NCBI RefSeq assembly: GCF_000346465.2
Contig: NC_034010.1
Location: 27,428,643 to 27,492,642, forward strand
Direction: 5' to 3'
Length of the DNA stretch: 64,000 nucleotides
Source of the DNA: Prunus persica
Taxonomy: Eukaryota; Streptophyta; Magnoliopsida; Rosales; Rosaceae
Part shown: piece by piece, positions 15,731-27,223 of the stretch
How the letters are laid out: each line of letters begins with the position of its first letter
Numbering within the stretch: position 1 is the stretch's first letter
Notes under the pieces: generated by a model
Database searches by the model: none
Seen by the model: the letters and a program-made list of their open reading frames with translations, nothing else
Told to the model about the DNA's origin: nothing
Translations under genes and position numbers: made by a program

Positions 15731-16617
15731 GAAAAAAAATAAATATAAACTTAGGATGTTTAGGTTAATTAATTTTTTAAAATTTTATTGTTACTAATTA
15801 AATTACATATTTGCCTAATTTAATTCGTGAAATTAGTAATTATATTTTAATTATTATTTATTTAGTGAATAATTAGTATTAGATTTATTAATTAACTTCA
15901 TGAATTATATTACTTAATAAATAGTAATTCAATTTTTCCTTTTTCTTTTTTCCTTTAATATTCAATAAGTAAAACATAACTACTAATCAAAGTAATTGAA
16001 AAGAGAGCTACTTAAAGGGTATAGCCGTGCGGTGGGACTTTTAAAATATTCTATTATTTGGAGTACAACCCCGCGGCTATACTTTGAAGATATTCTTTTG
16101 AGGTGTCTTTTAGGAACACACAACATCGAAATTCCACAATCCTATAAGATCTTTACAAAAAAAAAGTACTACGATGGTTTGGTAAGTGTGGTTAACATTG
16201 GAGAGTTGGGGTAATGGGCTTTGCTATGGGCTCGTCTTTGGATTTGGCGCTGATTAAGGAAAATTATATTAATCAAATACTTGGGCCTTGGGATTCTTGG
16301 ACTTTGGAGAAATTTAATTAAGACACCCAAACAAAAACAAGCAATTAATTATTTTCGTTTTTGACATATCCTTCCGATTTAAATTTGAATGAAATTAGGT
16401 TGGAAAATTGCACAAAATAATTCAAAATAATTAATTACTATTTATTGAGCAATTTAGGAAATAAGTAACATATTTAAATATTCAATAAAGAAATAATAAT
16501 TAAAACATAATTACTAATTAAAGTAATTAAAAAAGGATAAGATATTTAAGGAAGTTGGGCAAAAGAAAAAGTAAAGAGACTAATTATATATTTTTAAAAT
16601 TAAATATATAAAACAAC

Positions 16618-16735
16618 ACTTCTCCCGACAAAATTTCATCGGCACAAGTCTATGCCGGCAAAATTTGCCGGATTAGGTTTTTCTCGACGAAAAAATCTCT
16701 GCCGACGAAATTTCGTCGAAAGAGGTCTTTCTGAA
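16618..16735. repeat. Palindrome cassette, copy 2
   Basis: A direct repeat of the copy at 15616, about 1.0 kb away, with several substitutions that damage the first palindrome (GACAAAATTTCATC). It abuts the truncated 5' end of pseudogene RLP-B. Confidence 0.8.
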
Positions 16736-16779
16736 AAAAAAATAAAATTATAAACTTGACCCATCCAAAAAGAGGATCA

Positions 16780-19468
16780 ACATTACTAACCTCACAAATT
16801 TGGAACATTTCATTGCAAGAGGAAACTCATCGACTCTCAAAACTAGTCGAGACTGGCTTCCTCCTTTTCAACTTCAGCGCATATGGTTGGACTATTGGCA
16901 CCTAGGGCCAGACTTTCCAATGTGGCTTCGGAAGCAAACACAATTGGTGGTTCTAAGTCTACCAAATACGGGAATTTCAGATACCATCCCGACATGGTTT
17001 TCGAACATGTCTTCCCAGTTGTTGTCTCTAAATCTCTCTCACAACCAACTGTATGGGGAAATTCAGAACACAGTTGGCAGGCTTCGTCATCAACTGACGT
17101 AAGTTCTAACCAATTCACCGGTTCGTTACCTTCGGTTTCCTCCACAGCACTAGATCTTTCGAATTCATCATTTTCTGGACCTATCTTCCACTTCTTTTGT
17201 GAAAGGATGAGTGAACCAAAAGAACTTTATTCTCTCATCTTGGGGAAAATCTTCTCAGCGGAAACATTCCTAATTGTTGGATGAATTGGAAAAACTTGGT
17301 CGTCTTAAACTTAAAAGGCAACAATTTAACTGGGAATGTTCCAACCTCCATAGGATTCTTACACAAGTTGACATCATTACAGTTGCATAATAATCAGCTG
17401 TCTGGAGAATTTACTTTGTCCATGCAAAACTGCACAAGTTTATTAGTTGTTGATCTTGATAAAAATAAGCTTGTTGGAAGCCTGCCAATATGGATGGGGA
17501 AAAGCCTTTCAAATTTGGAGGTTCTTAACATTCGTTCAAATGAGCTTCAAGGAGACATTCCTTATGAACTTTGTTATCTGAAAAATCCCCTCTCAGGAAC
17601 AATTCCAAGATGCTTCCACAATTTTAGTGCAATGGCCGCCTTGACAATATCAAACACGCCCATTGCAATAGCCGAATATGAAAATACCTGTAGGATATCT
17701 ATAAATGCCTGGAAAAGGTTAAACAAGCTAATTCGGATTTTTGCAATAAATAATGATCAACCGTTGAAGCAGGATTGATATGAGTTATCAATCCTGAGAT
17801 GTGCAAAGCTTAAAATAAAAGAACACAGATATTTATTTTACGTGGTAAAACCCCACCTCTGGGGAAAATCCACGGGACTCCTTAGTCCAGAACGAATCCA
17901 CTATAGAATTGAGATTACAAGAAATACGCACACATACTTGTCCTAGACTCAATCTGGACAATGTTTACCGACTTCTTCGTAACTCAGCTTCTGTCACGGG
18001 ATGATCTTTGACACTCCTTTTGTTGAACGCAATACTGGCCACGATTGCTTCAAGCTCACCGGAGGAAAACCGCCACCACGGTCTTAGTGCCCTCAACCGT
18101 ATGAGTCACCGACATGCATATGAATGCAATATGAATTATTAAAGTGTTTGATAAATCACCAAGTAAACATGGAACACTTGATGATTTATCTCAAATATAT
18201 GCACAACAACTTTTGCTTAAGAATTCTATACGCTCAACACAAATATCAAAAGTTGTGTCAACCCTAAGAGATGCACACAATGATTTATACAAAACTTATT
18301 CTCCACAATCCACGAGAGGACCCACAACCATAACTCAATATCTTGCCATGCATTTAATTTGATGGTCATAGAATCCTATATGATTTCGTCATATTCTCAA
18401 TTGCACTCAAATCAATTGTTTATTCAATGAAACAAAATATATCAAGATGTAAACACGGAACCAAATAGGATATTAATTAAAACATACTTTCCAAGTCCAA
18501 GATAATGAAAACATAATATTTTTAATCTAAATCAAAATAGAGTTCAACTAGGAAAGTAATATTAAGAGATAAAATCTAATCCTATTAAAAATAAGATTAA
18601 GATAAAAATACTTTGAGTGAAAATAACTCCAATTAGGAATCCTATAATGAATGCATGATGATGTCATGAGTTACCTGAAATCAGTTTCTCATATCGGTCA
18701 AGTCATGCCTCGGAGGTATGAGATTGAAAGAGTAGTGCCAAAACTTCCAGTAGCAATTCCTCACAAACTAAGTTTCAACCTATACTACAGTCTAGGAAAT
18801 GCCAATACGATTTTCGTACTAACAGAATATGTTATGGATAATGTGATGTTGGTGACAAAAGGGAGAGAAATGGAGTATTATTTCAAAATGCTTAGATGGG
18901 TAATAAGCATAGACATTTCAGACAACATCATATCTGGGGAGATCCCAGAAGAACTGGCCAGCCTTCTCGGCTTACGATCATTGAATTTATCGAAAAATCT
19001 TTTGACCGGAAGCATTCCTTCAAAGATTAGTAACATGAAATGGTTAGAATCTGTGGATTTGTCAATGAACCAACTTTATGGTGAAATTCCTCAAGGCATG
19101 AGGAGTTTGACATTTCTGAGTCACTTTAACCTGTCCTAGAACAATTTCACTGGATAGATTCCAAAAAGCACTCAGCTGCAGAGCCTTGATCAGTCTAGCT
19201 TTATTGGCAATCATCTTTGCGGACCTCCGCTCAACGATGATTGCGGTACTGCAAATAGGATGATTCCACCAACATTTGAGCAGGACAGAGGATACCATTT
19301 ACTTGAAGACAAGTGGTTCTATCTCAGCTTGGGAATAGGATTCGTGTTGGGGTTTTGGAGTGTACTAGGTTCTTTACTGGTGAACATGCCATGGAGCATT
19401 CTTCTTTCTCAATTCCTTAATAACATAGTATTTAAACTTCATGCTGTAATTGTTAAATTTATTAGCTA
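16780..19468 (+). pseudogene. LRR receptor-like protein, RLP-B, broken
   Basis: Homologous to RLP-A/RLP-C from the middle LRRs to the stop codon. The 5' half (signal peptide, N-cap, first LRRs) is absent; homology starts at about 16780, next to a palindrome cassette. Readable parts: LPPFQLQRIWLDYWHLGP (16800-17100), a frameshift near 17095 to SSNQFTGSLP, another near 17255-17280, then MNWKNLVVLNLKGN on to FHNFSAMAAL (about 17660). An insertion of about 1.1 kb (17690-18785) follows. The gene resumes at EYVMDNVMLVTKGREMEYY (18828), gains a TAG at 19137, a second one shortly after, and retains the C-cap and membrane helix (WFYLSLGIGFVLGFW). Several LRRs are also deleted. It cannot encode a receptor. 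Confidence 0.9.
17690..18785. mobile_element. Insertion inside pseudogene RLP-B, unclassified
   Basis: About 1.1 kb without homology to the sister receptors, placed where the island domain begins. It starts near a perfect 10-bp hairpin (17771-17795, AGGATTGATA with a 5-nt loop) and contains TTTACGTGGTAAAACCCC and TCCACGGGACTCC, a kind of sequence often found in plant retrotransposon LTRs. No coding domain or clear target duplication is visible. Confidence 0.45.
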
Positions 19469-20076
19469 GTTGTGTACATTGCAATAAGACTTGCTTTATG
19501 AACAAGTCTAAATATGCACTGAGGTTGTTAAGGTTTTTTCTGTTATCTTATGAAGAATATCGTTGTATCACCTTCACCTACACCATAAAAGCAATTCTTG
19601 TTGTCTCACACACATCAAATCAAATGGCTACATATTCTTACGATGTGAAATTCCTTTTCTTTCTCTTTTAAATTTCATTTTCCTCTGAACAACAAGAAAC
19701 TGGAATTTCTTGTTTTGCAATGTAAAAAAAGATGCGTTTTTTTGTCCCACTATTCAAGCTAATTAGTTTTAATTTTGTTTTTTTTTTGTTTTTGGTAAAA
19801 GAAATTAGATGTTTGGGTTTGGATCTACAGACTAATCACACTGATATGATGAAAGAAGAAGATTTTTCACCATACCTGCCGTTGTCAGTAATGAGGATTT
19901 CGAAGTGTGATTGCAAGAAAAGACTTCACTTCTATTGCGGCGCCGGCGGAGACTCAAGGACAGAGTCAAAGCAATTTATCGGTTCCAATTTCATCCATGG
20001 ATTTTGTTTTGGTGGAGATGCAATGCAAGCTAGAAAAATAAAAGCTTTTGATTACTGTTCTGTTTGAATCTAATGG
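19469..20076. other. Intergenic between RLP-B and the Tat element
   Basis: AT-rich DNA with no recognisable gene; the last five bases (20072-20076, AATGG) are the left target-site copy of the Tat retrotransposon. Confidence 0.5.
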
Positions 20077-20674
20077 TGTGGGAGCAAATTTCCTCACGAG
20101 AATATTTGTCCAAGATTCCTTCGTCTTCTCCGCCTCTCTTTCTCCCTGCAAAACAGATCGGAATAAAAGGACCACACCCGGGGGGTGTTGGCCAAGGGCC
20201 CTCCGATGCCTAAGTTAGGTAGGGTAATTCAAGAAAAATCGGGTGGCCGGAGCCGTGTGTGGTGGCCGGAGCCTTGTGTGAGAGAGAGAAAGAGAGGAGG
20301 TGGCTAGGGTTTTTGAGAAATAACTTATGCGGAGTTTCAGTAGGAATTTAGACGTACCTCATCCTTGTGCGTAACCAAGTATTTATAGTGGCCTTGGAGA
20401 GGTTGGTGGGGTTGGTGTAGTTGGTGAGGTTGGTGTGGTTGGTGTAGTTGTTGAGGTTGGTGTGGTTAGTGAGGTTGGTGTATTTAGGGATTATGGATTT
20501 GACCGAATCCCTAATTAAGGCGAGGATCAAGTAACCCCCAATTTGATTAGGTAATTCCCAATTAGGTTAGGTAACTCCCAATTAGGTTAGGTAACTCCTA
20601 ATTAGGTCAAATAATTCCCAAATTGATTGGCCTAATTATTTGACCTAGGGTTTTGATTTAATTAGGTTCCCATA
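20077..20674 (-). repeat. 3' LTR of the Tat element (left copy)
   Basis: Pairs with 30214-30811. It contains a TTGGTG-rich minisatellite (about 20398-20480) and a repeated AATTAGGTTAGGTAACTCC block (about 20545-20610). The sense-strand 5' terminal TGTGGG is mutated to TATGGG here. Confidence 0.93.
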
Positions 20675-21124
20675 AATGCCCCCTAGCTTCTGCGTGGCGT
20701 GTGACGGCATGTAGGAGATGTGGATTAACCGTTGGGCCATCCAATTGCAACTGGGCTTCCTTCTTTGAATAGGGCTCCTGCGTGGAGGAGGCTTTTTACT
20801 CGGGCTGTCCAGCTGTAACTGGGCTGGAGGTGCGTGATCTGCTGCTGGAGCAGGTGGCAGTTTGGGTCGTCTTTTTGTGGCTGATCCAAATTGCTTCAAT
20901 TCCTTCTTCCTTTTGTGCTACGAACTAGGATTAGTATGAGTCAAGGCGATCATGTGCGGAGCACGAACGTGCTGAAAGTCAGCGGCAGATAGGAAGAGGA
21001 GGTTGGCGACGGTTTGCTCATTCTTCTCACCTACTATGATGGTAAGTTGCATCCTTTCGATCTGCTACAGTCACCATGGAATTCTTTGTTGTGTATCTGA
21101 CTAACTTCTGCCTCATGCTTGCAG

Positions 21125-22707
21125 ATGATGCCATCCGAAAGAAGCTCGTTCTCGACCCGGACATGACGAAGGTTCGACAAGCTTTGAGCATCCCCGCCAA
21201 GTTTCGTGAATGGCGCTGGCTGCTGAGCGAACACCGGAAGGAAGTCGGTGGCCTGCCCCCTGTTGAAGATATTGAAAGGTGGAAGTCGCGCTGCTTGGAG
21301 CTAAGTGACTTTCCAGTTGAGCGGGAGGAGTCATCGACTGAGTCCCCCGAGGGTGGGAAAGCGTGCAGTAGCTCTGCTCGAGATGAAGTTTCATTTTCAC
21401 GATCAGTGGATACGTCTCCACAGCGAAGGCAGCCGAGATCTTCTCTTGCCACGAACAAGTCTTCTACAAGGGAGGTCTCGCCTGCTCAGAAGGCTCATAT
21501 GAAAGTTGCTTCTGCCTCGTCTGCCGAGATCAAACGCCTCGTCAGTGCGAACAGCAAGAAGTCCAACGGCATGCAGGAGGTTCTGGAAATTCTGCTTAAG
21601 TCTTTGCCCGTACTGCCTAAGACCCGTGACCTGCCATGTAAGGAAGCCGCTGAGAAGCAAGGTTTGGGTCGTCCGTGCCGATCTGGGAATCAAGCTGAGA
21701 GGACTGTACCTCTGCCTAGCAACCACAACTCATCTGCAGAGCCACGAACAGTCAAGCGCAAGGCTGACTCAATGTTGCAAGTTGCAGCCAAAAGAGCTAA
21801 AGAGTCGTCTGCTAGAGCGAAGAGTCCTCCAATTGCACAAATTGCCGGTCCAGGAATTGGTGATAGCTCTGCTGGGGGCGAGCCCGTGTCTGATCTGCTG
21901 AAAACAGGCTTTCTGTCAAGTCCATCTACTTGCGCTAAGCTAGTTGATCACGTGTATCGAGCTGGTGACCTTTGTGCTTTCTCGAGCTTTCCCTTGGATA
22001 AGCAAGAAGAAGCTGTCATGTATCACCTTCAAAAAGGAATGGTTTTTGCTGTTGGGGCCATGCGGAACTCGCGTAATGTTGCCCCCTCTTCTGCCCTGCT
22101 AGACGAGCTGGTGAAGAAGAATGCCGACCTGACTGACAAGCTCTCGAACGAGCGGATTCGCCATGATGCGAGGATTTCCGAGATGAAGGAGAGTATGTCC
22201 GTGCTCAAGAGTTCTGTTGGCCAAAAGGATGGTGAACTCAAGTCTCTTATGGCTACCCTGCTCGAACGCAAGGAAGCCTACTTCTGCCCCGAACGTAAGC
22301 ATGCTGCTTTGGCCCAGGATCGTGACAAACTGCTGGTCAAGTTTGATACCCATGTGGAAGCCACAGAGGCATCCAAGCAAGAGATGGCTGCTAATGCGTA
22401 CAAGCTGGGATACCTGGATTGCCAGAATGTTGCTTCTTCTTGCTGCCCTCTCGAAGATGATGACAGTGAGCAGTCTGGTCTTGACCTGCCCCCCGCTTAG
22501 AGTGAGCAGGTGGATGTTGTGGATGCAGAAGCAGTTGAAGAGCAGATAGCAGATGAAGCTGCAATTGAGGAAGACAAACGCCAAGGTGGGTTAGCTGATG
22601 AGGCTAAGGCGGATGCGAAGGAGCAGGCAGCCGAGGCGGTTGAGCAAGTTGTGTCGGTTGGGCAGAATGAGGCTGTTGCCAGTGCAGTTGAGGATGTGAT
22701 CTGCTAA
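21125..22707 (+). CDS. Antisense accessory ORF of the Tat element (interrupted by one stop)
   Basis: A long open frame on the strand opposite to gag-pol, between the tandem array and the 3' LTR. A plausible 83-nt intron (21042 GTAAGT to 21124 GCAG) would join an upstream exon reading GDGLLILLTYYD to DDAIRKKLVLDPDMTKVRQ. The protein has a conserved-looking N-terminal part (FREWRWLLSEHRKEVGGLP), a Ser/Lys-rich middle with KRKAD and KRAKES nuclear-signal-like patches, a probable coiled coil (LLDELVKKNADLTDKLSNERIR to LLERKEAYF) and an acidic Ala/Glu-rich tail. A TAG at 22498-22500 interrupts it; the same frame stays open to 22707. Antisense ORFs downstream of pol have been described in Tat elements, with unknown function. 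It resembles no host gene I know. Confidence 0.6.
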
Positions 22708-22877
22708 GGGTCACCTGCTGAAGTTCCCTAGTAGTTGTAGTTCATTTTTGCTATTTTTGAACTTTGTTATTTTGGTCTTTGGTTGACCATCTTACTTCTT
22801 GTTGAACTTGGCTGATTGGCCGCTTTGTTATGGAATTTTCAGTTGTCTTTCGAACTTCAATTCTCATTATATCTTGT

Positions 22878-23400
22878 AAGTGTGTGTCCGGAGACATAGC
22901 ACTTGAAAGAGACTCCATTGAGTTTGTGCTCCGGGGAGCAGCTTGTCTGCAATGGAGGTAAGGCTTGTCGCCTGTGTGCGTATGTCGGGGACATAACGCT
23001 TGAAAATGACTCCATTGAGTTTGTGCTCCGGGGAGCAACTTGTCTGCAATGGAGGTAAGGCTTGTCGCCTGTGTGCGTATGTCGGGGACATAGCGCTTGA
23101 AAAAGACTCCATTGAGTTTGTGCTCCGGGGAGTAGCTTGTCTGCAATTGAGGTAAGGCTTGTCGCCTGTGTGCGTATGTCGGGGACATAGCGCTTGAAAA
23201 AGACTCCATTGAGTTTGTGCTCCGGAGAGCAGCTTGTCTGCAATTGAGGTAAGGCTTGTCGCCTGTGTGCGTATGTCGGGGACATAGCGCTTGAAAAAGA
23301 CTCCATTGAGTTTGTGCTCTGAGGAGCAGCTTGTCTGCAATGGAGGTAAGACATGTTGCCTGCATGTATATGTTTGTGGGACATAATGCTCGAAAAAGTA
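22878..23400. repeat. 97-bp tandem repeat array in the Tat 3' untranslated region
   Basis: The block beginning GACTCCATTGAGTTTGTGCT recurs at 22911, 23008, 23105, 23202 and 23299, always 97 bp apart; the flanks give about 5.4 units. Units are nearly identical in the centre and decay at the right edge. It lies between the pol stop (23562) and the antisense ORF, the region where Tat elements are known to build tandem repeats. Confidence 0.95.
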
Positions 23401-23561
23401 CTTCATTGAAAAGCTTGCTCTTGTATTGATGTTGGTGTGAATACATCGCTTTATTGAATAAAGGAAATTAACAACATAGGCAACGTCGAAAGTAGTTTGT
23501 CTTCAATTGAAGTACAGGAGGCTCGTCGTCTGCTAGGAGTCGAGCTGGTAAGCGAAGAGCT

Positions 23562-26499
23562 TCACAGATAGTATCTCCGAAGGTGGTGGGCATTCCATTG
23601 TCTTGGAATTTCCTTCCCTTCTAGAGTGTCGAGGGTGTAACTTCCTCTGCCCCCAGATCGACTGATCATGTAGGAGCCTTCCCAATTTGGCTTCATCTTC
23701 TTTGACCCTTGCCTCGATGATGTGATGAAAGTTTTTCTGAGCACAAGGTCTCCAGGGCGAAACTGTATGATCTTGGCCTTCTTATTGTAGTAGGATGTCA
23801 ACTGCTGCTGGTAGGCGGCAACTCGAACAATGGCCTTTTCTCTTTCTTCTTCGAGCAGGTCAAGGTTGATTCTCATCTGCCTGCAGTTTTGGTCAAGATT
23901 GCCCACCTCAATGCTCATGGAAGGGACTGTGATGTGTAGGGGAATGATTGCCTCCGTCCCATAGGCCAAGGAAAACGGTGTCTCTCCGGTCGATCTCCTT
24001 TTGGTTGTGCGATAAGCCCATAGAACTCCTGGCAGCTCGTCGACCCATTTTCCTTCTGCGCCTTCCAGTCTTTTCTTTAGGCAGTCCAGCACGATCTTGT
24101 TGGATGCCTCTGCTTGGCCATTGCCTTGTGGGTATCTGGGAGTTGACAGGTGTTGCTTGATGCCATACTTCGCGAGGAATGCAATGATCTGCCTGCCTAC
24201 GAACTGTGTACCATTGTCGGTAACTATCGATTGCGGGCAACCGAATCTGCAAATGATGTTTTTCCAGATGAACCGTTCAACGTCAGCTTTCTTGGTAGAA
24301 GATAAAGCCTCGGCCCTTATCCATTTGGTGAAGTAATCAGTGGCAACAATCATCATCTCCTTATTGGCAGGTGCTGTCGGCATAGGTCCCACCAAGTCAA
24401 TGGCCCACTGCATGAACGGCCATGGACTGTTCTGCGGATGGTATTCCTCAACTGGCAAGCCAGAGATCGGCTTGTACCGTTGGCATCGATCACATCTTCG
24501 AGCATACTCTATGGAGTCTTTGCGCATGGTAGGCCAGAAATAGCCGATGCTGAGAGCCTTCTGAGCAAGCGACCTGCCTCCAGCGTGATTTCCACATTTG
24601 CCATCGTGTATTTTGGAGAGAACCTCGAGCGTTTGCAGGTACTTGATGCAAGTGAGGTGAGGCCCGTAGTATGATCTGTGGATAAGCGTGTCGCCTTTCA
24701 TGTAATATCTTGCAGCCTTCTGCTTGATTTTCCTAGCCTCGGACTTGTCCTGGGGCAAGTTTTCATTCACTAGGTAGTCAATGATGGGTTCTTGCCAGCT
24801 AGGATCTTCGTCGATCTGCATCAGGTCCGGTTGTTCTGCCTCTTCTATACTAGGATGGTCAAGGTGTTCGACCGGGATAGAGCGTCTGAATTGGGTATCC
24901 AGTGCTGATCCTAAGCTTGCCAGTGCATCTGCTGGCGCGTTCTCTGCTCGGGGCACCTGCTGGATGGTGAAGGTGGGAAACGCCTTCAACAGCTCTTGGA
25001 CTTTGTCAAGGTACAAGATCATCCTTGGGTGTTTCGCCGTGTACTCTCCTGAGGCTTGACTTGTAATCAGCTGGGAATCCGAGTAGATGACCAGCTTCTT
25101 GATTGATAGCTCCTTTGCCAAGCGTAAGCCAGCGAGCAATGCCTCGTACTCTGCCCCGTTATTTGAAGTCGGGAAGCCAAGTGTGATAGCTTGCTCTAAC
25201 AGGGTTCCATCAGGGGTGACAATGACGACGCCTGCTCCAGCTCCTTTCTGGTTTGACGCTCCATCTACGCGTAGCTGCCACATGTCTCTGGGTTGGTCAG
25301 GTTCCGCGGAGGTCTTGTCTGCTCTCGAACTTTCCTTCTTTTTGCTGACCAACTTCTCTTCTTCGGCTGATGGTGTGAACTCTGCAACAAAGTCTGCTAA
25401 GGCTTGGGCTTTTATCGCAGTCTTTGGCCGGTAGAGGAGGTCGTATTGGCTTAGCTCTATTGCCCACTTCATGAGCCGCTGAGAAGCATCAGGGCTGTGG
25501 AGGATTGATCTCAAAGGAAAGTCAGTCATAATGATGACTCAGTGAGCTTGGTAATAAGGTCGCAGCTTTCTCGCATAAACGACAAGGGCCAAAATGAGCT
25601 TCTCCAATTTTGGGTAGCGAGTCTCTGCATCGAGGAGAGCTTTTGACGTATAGAATATCGGATGTTGGGCCCCAAATTCTTCTCGGATGAGAGCTGAGCT
25701 GACGGCCGAGTTGGACACTGCCAGGTACACGAACAAGTCTTCACCAGGAACTGGGTTCGAGAGCAGGAGAGGTGAAGTAAGGTAGGTCTTTAGACTCTGG
25801 AAAGCTACTTCGCACCTCCTCGTCCCACTTGTCTTTTTGCCCCTTCTTCAAAGCTTTGAAGAATGGTCTGCACTTGTCGGTAGACTTCGAGAGGAATCGG
25901 TTGAGGGCTGCTGCTCTGCCCGTCAGACTTTGTATTTCCTTCACTGTGGAAGGTGACTTCATCTCGAGAATGGCTTTAATTTGGCGTGGGTGTGCCTCTA
26001 TACCTCGTTGTGTGACTAAGTACCCTAGGAATCGGCCGGATGATACACCGAACGTGCATTTACTTGGATTCAGCTACATGCGGTATTGGCGGAGCAGGAT
26101 GAATGCCTCGGCGAGGTTTTTGAGGTGGTCTCCACGCTTGGGAGCTTTGACCAGCATATCATCCACGTAGACTTCCATGGTTCTGCCGATCTGCTCCTTG
26201 AAAATCTTATTCACGAGCCTTTGATAGGTTGCTCCAGCGTTCTTCAACCCAAAGGGCATGACCTTGCAGCAGTAGGTCCCTATCTCGATGATGAAAGAGG
26301 TCTTCGCCTTGTCATCGTCGTACATCATAATTTGATTATAGCCGGAGTAGGCATCCATGAAGCTGAGCAGCTGGTTGCCGGAAGTTGAATCCACGAGCTG
26401 GTCGATCCTCGGCAATGAGAAGTTGTCTTTAGGGCATGCTTTGTTGAGGTCGGTGTAATCGACGCACACTCTCCATTTGCCCTTTTCTTGTTTTGCCAC
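23562..26499 (-). pseudogene. Tat pol: reverse transcriptase, RNase H, second RNase H, integrase
   Basis: Reading on the minus strand: reverse transcriptase from 26499 (KWRVCVDYTDLNKACPKDNF, then the YVDD catalytic motif near 26170), the connection/RNase H region (25962-25530), then one 655-codon frame from 25529 to 23562. That frame opens with the end of the first RNase H, followed by a second RNase H (LRVDGASNQKGAGAGVV, NNGAEYEALLAGL, YSDSQL). Next come a zinc-binding integrase N-domain (H-H-C-C in ARRCDRCQRYKP) and the integrase core (WAIDLVGPMP, VTDNGTQFVGR, GNGQAEASNK). Reverse transcriptase and the integrase frame are in different phases, and a stop lies at 25540, so pol is broken by at least one frameshift and one nonsense codon. 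Confidence 0.88.
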
Positions 26500-26714
26500 C
26501 AGAACAACGTTGGCCAGCCATTCTGAGTAGGAGACCTCTTCAATAAATCCGAAGCGAAGTTGCGTCTCTTCTGCACCACGGGCTTGCTGGCAGGGTTGAC
26601 ATGGAGGCGGTGGCAGATGATGTTTGGGTCGATGCCGCGCATGTCAGATGGTGACCACGCGAACATGTCTTTGTTGTTTTGGAGGAAGGTGGTAAGCTCC
26701 ACCTTCTCGTCTGG

Positions 26715-27135
26715 GCTTAGGCACGAGCCGATCCGCGCTTTCTTGTCTGGCTGGTTAGGATCGAGGGGTACTAACTCAACGTCTTCCTCAGGCTTCCAAC
26801 CTTCTTCAAGGGAACCTTCCGGGTGGATTCCCTCATCTCGATCCTTCTTGTTTGGATTCTGGCGCGAGCCGATCTGCGCTTCTTTGTCTGGCTGGCCAAG
26901 ATGATGGGGTACTAACTCAACGTCATCCTCAGACTTCCAACCCTTTTCAGGGGAGTCTTCCGGGTGGATTCCCTCGCCTTGATCCTTCTTGTTAGGATTC
27001 TGGCGCGAGCCGATCTGCGCTTCTTAGTCTGGCTGGCCAAGATCAGGGGGTACTAACTCAACGTCATCCTCAGACTTCCAACCCTTTTCAGGGGAGTCTT
27101 CCGGGCGGATTCCCTCGCCTTGATCCTGGCTCATT
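26715..27135. repeat. 141-bp tandem repeat within Tat pol
   Basis: The GAGCCGATC block occurs at 26725, 26866 and 27007, exactly 141 bp apart (47 codons), so the repeats preserve frame. They lie between protease and reverse transcriptase and encode an acidic/proline linker. The third copy has a stop on the sense strand (PDKEA reads PD-stop-EA). Confidence 0.9.
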
Positions 27136-27223
27136 AATTGCTATTGTGGGGTAGCAGCTCCCTTCTCGTTCGAGCTTGCTTGTTTGCTAGGAGCGCTTCG
27201 TGCCTCGTTGGCAGCTTGCATTA

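Larger units (their letters stand above)
15595..16745. mobile_element. Palindrome-rich element, possibly a non-autonomous CACTA (En/Spm) derivative
   Basis: Two direct copies of a cassette of about 110 bp (15616-15730 and 16618-16735) flank AT-rich DNA. Each holds an 18-nt palindrome (CCGACGAAATTTCGTCGG), a second palindrome around GCCGGCAAAATTTGCCGG, and another GACGAAATTTCGTC. Between them is an imperfect inverted repeat around TATAGCCGTGCGG and CCGCGGCTATA (16019-16082). Related AT-rich DNA lies inside both copies. Stacked short palindromes are typical of subterminal repeats of some plant DNA transposons; CACTT ends rather than CACTA are seen, so the class is a guess. No transposase is encoded. 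Confidence 0.45.

Noticed and set aside
20398..20530. Asn/Thr-rich 60-codon frame in each LTR
   Set aside because: It is the translation of a TTGGTG-type minisatellite within the LTR, present in both LTR copies.
22878..23400. Regular repeats as a CRISPR-like array
   Set aside because: Units are 97 bp and near-identical along their whole length, without variable spacers, and lie inside a plant retrotransposon.
22751..23446. Three long minus-strand frames as repeat proteins
   Set aside because: They come from one stop-free 97-bp unit read in three phases; no start context or domain.
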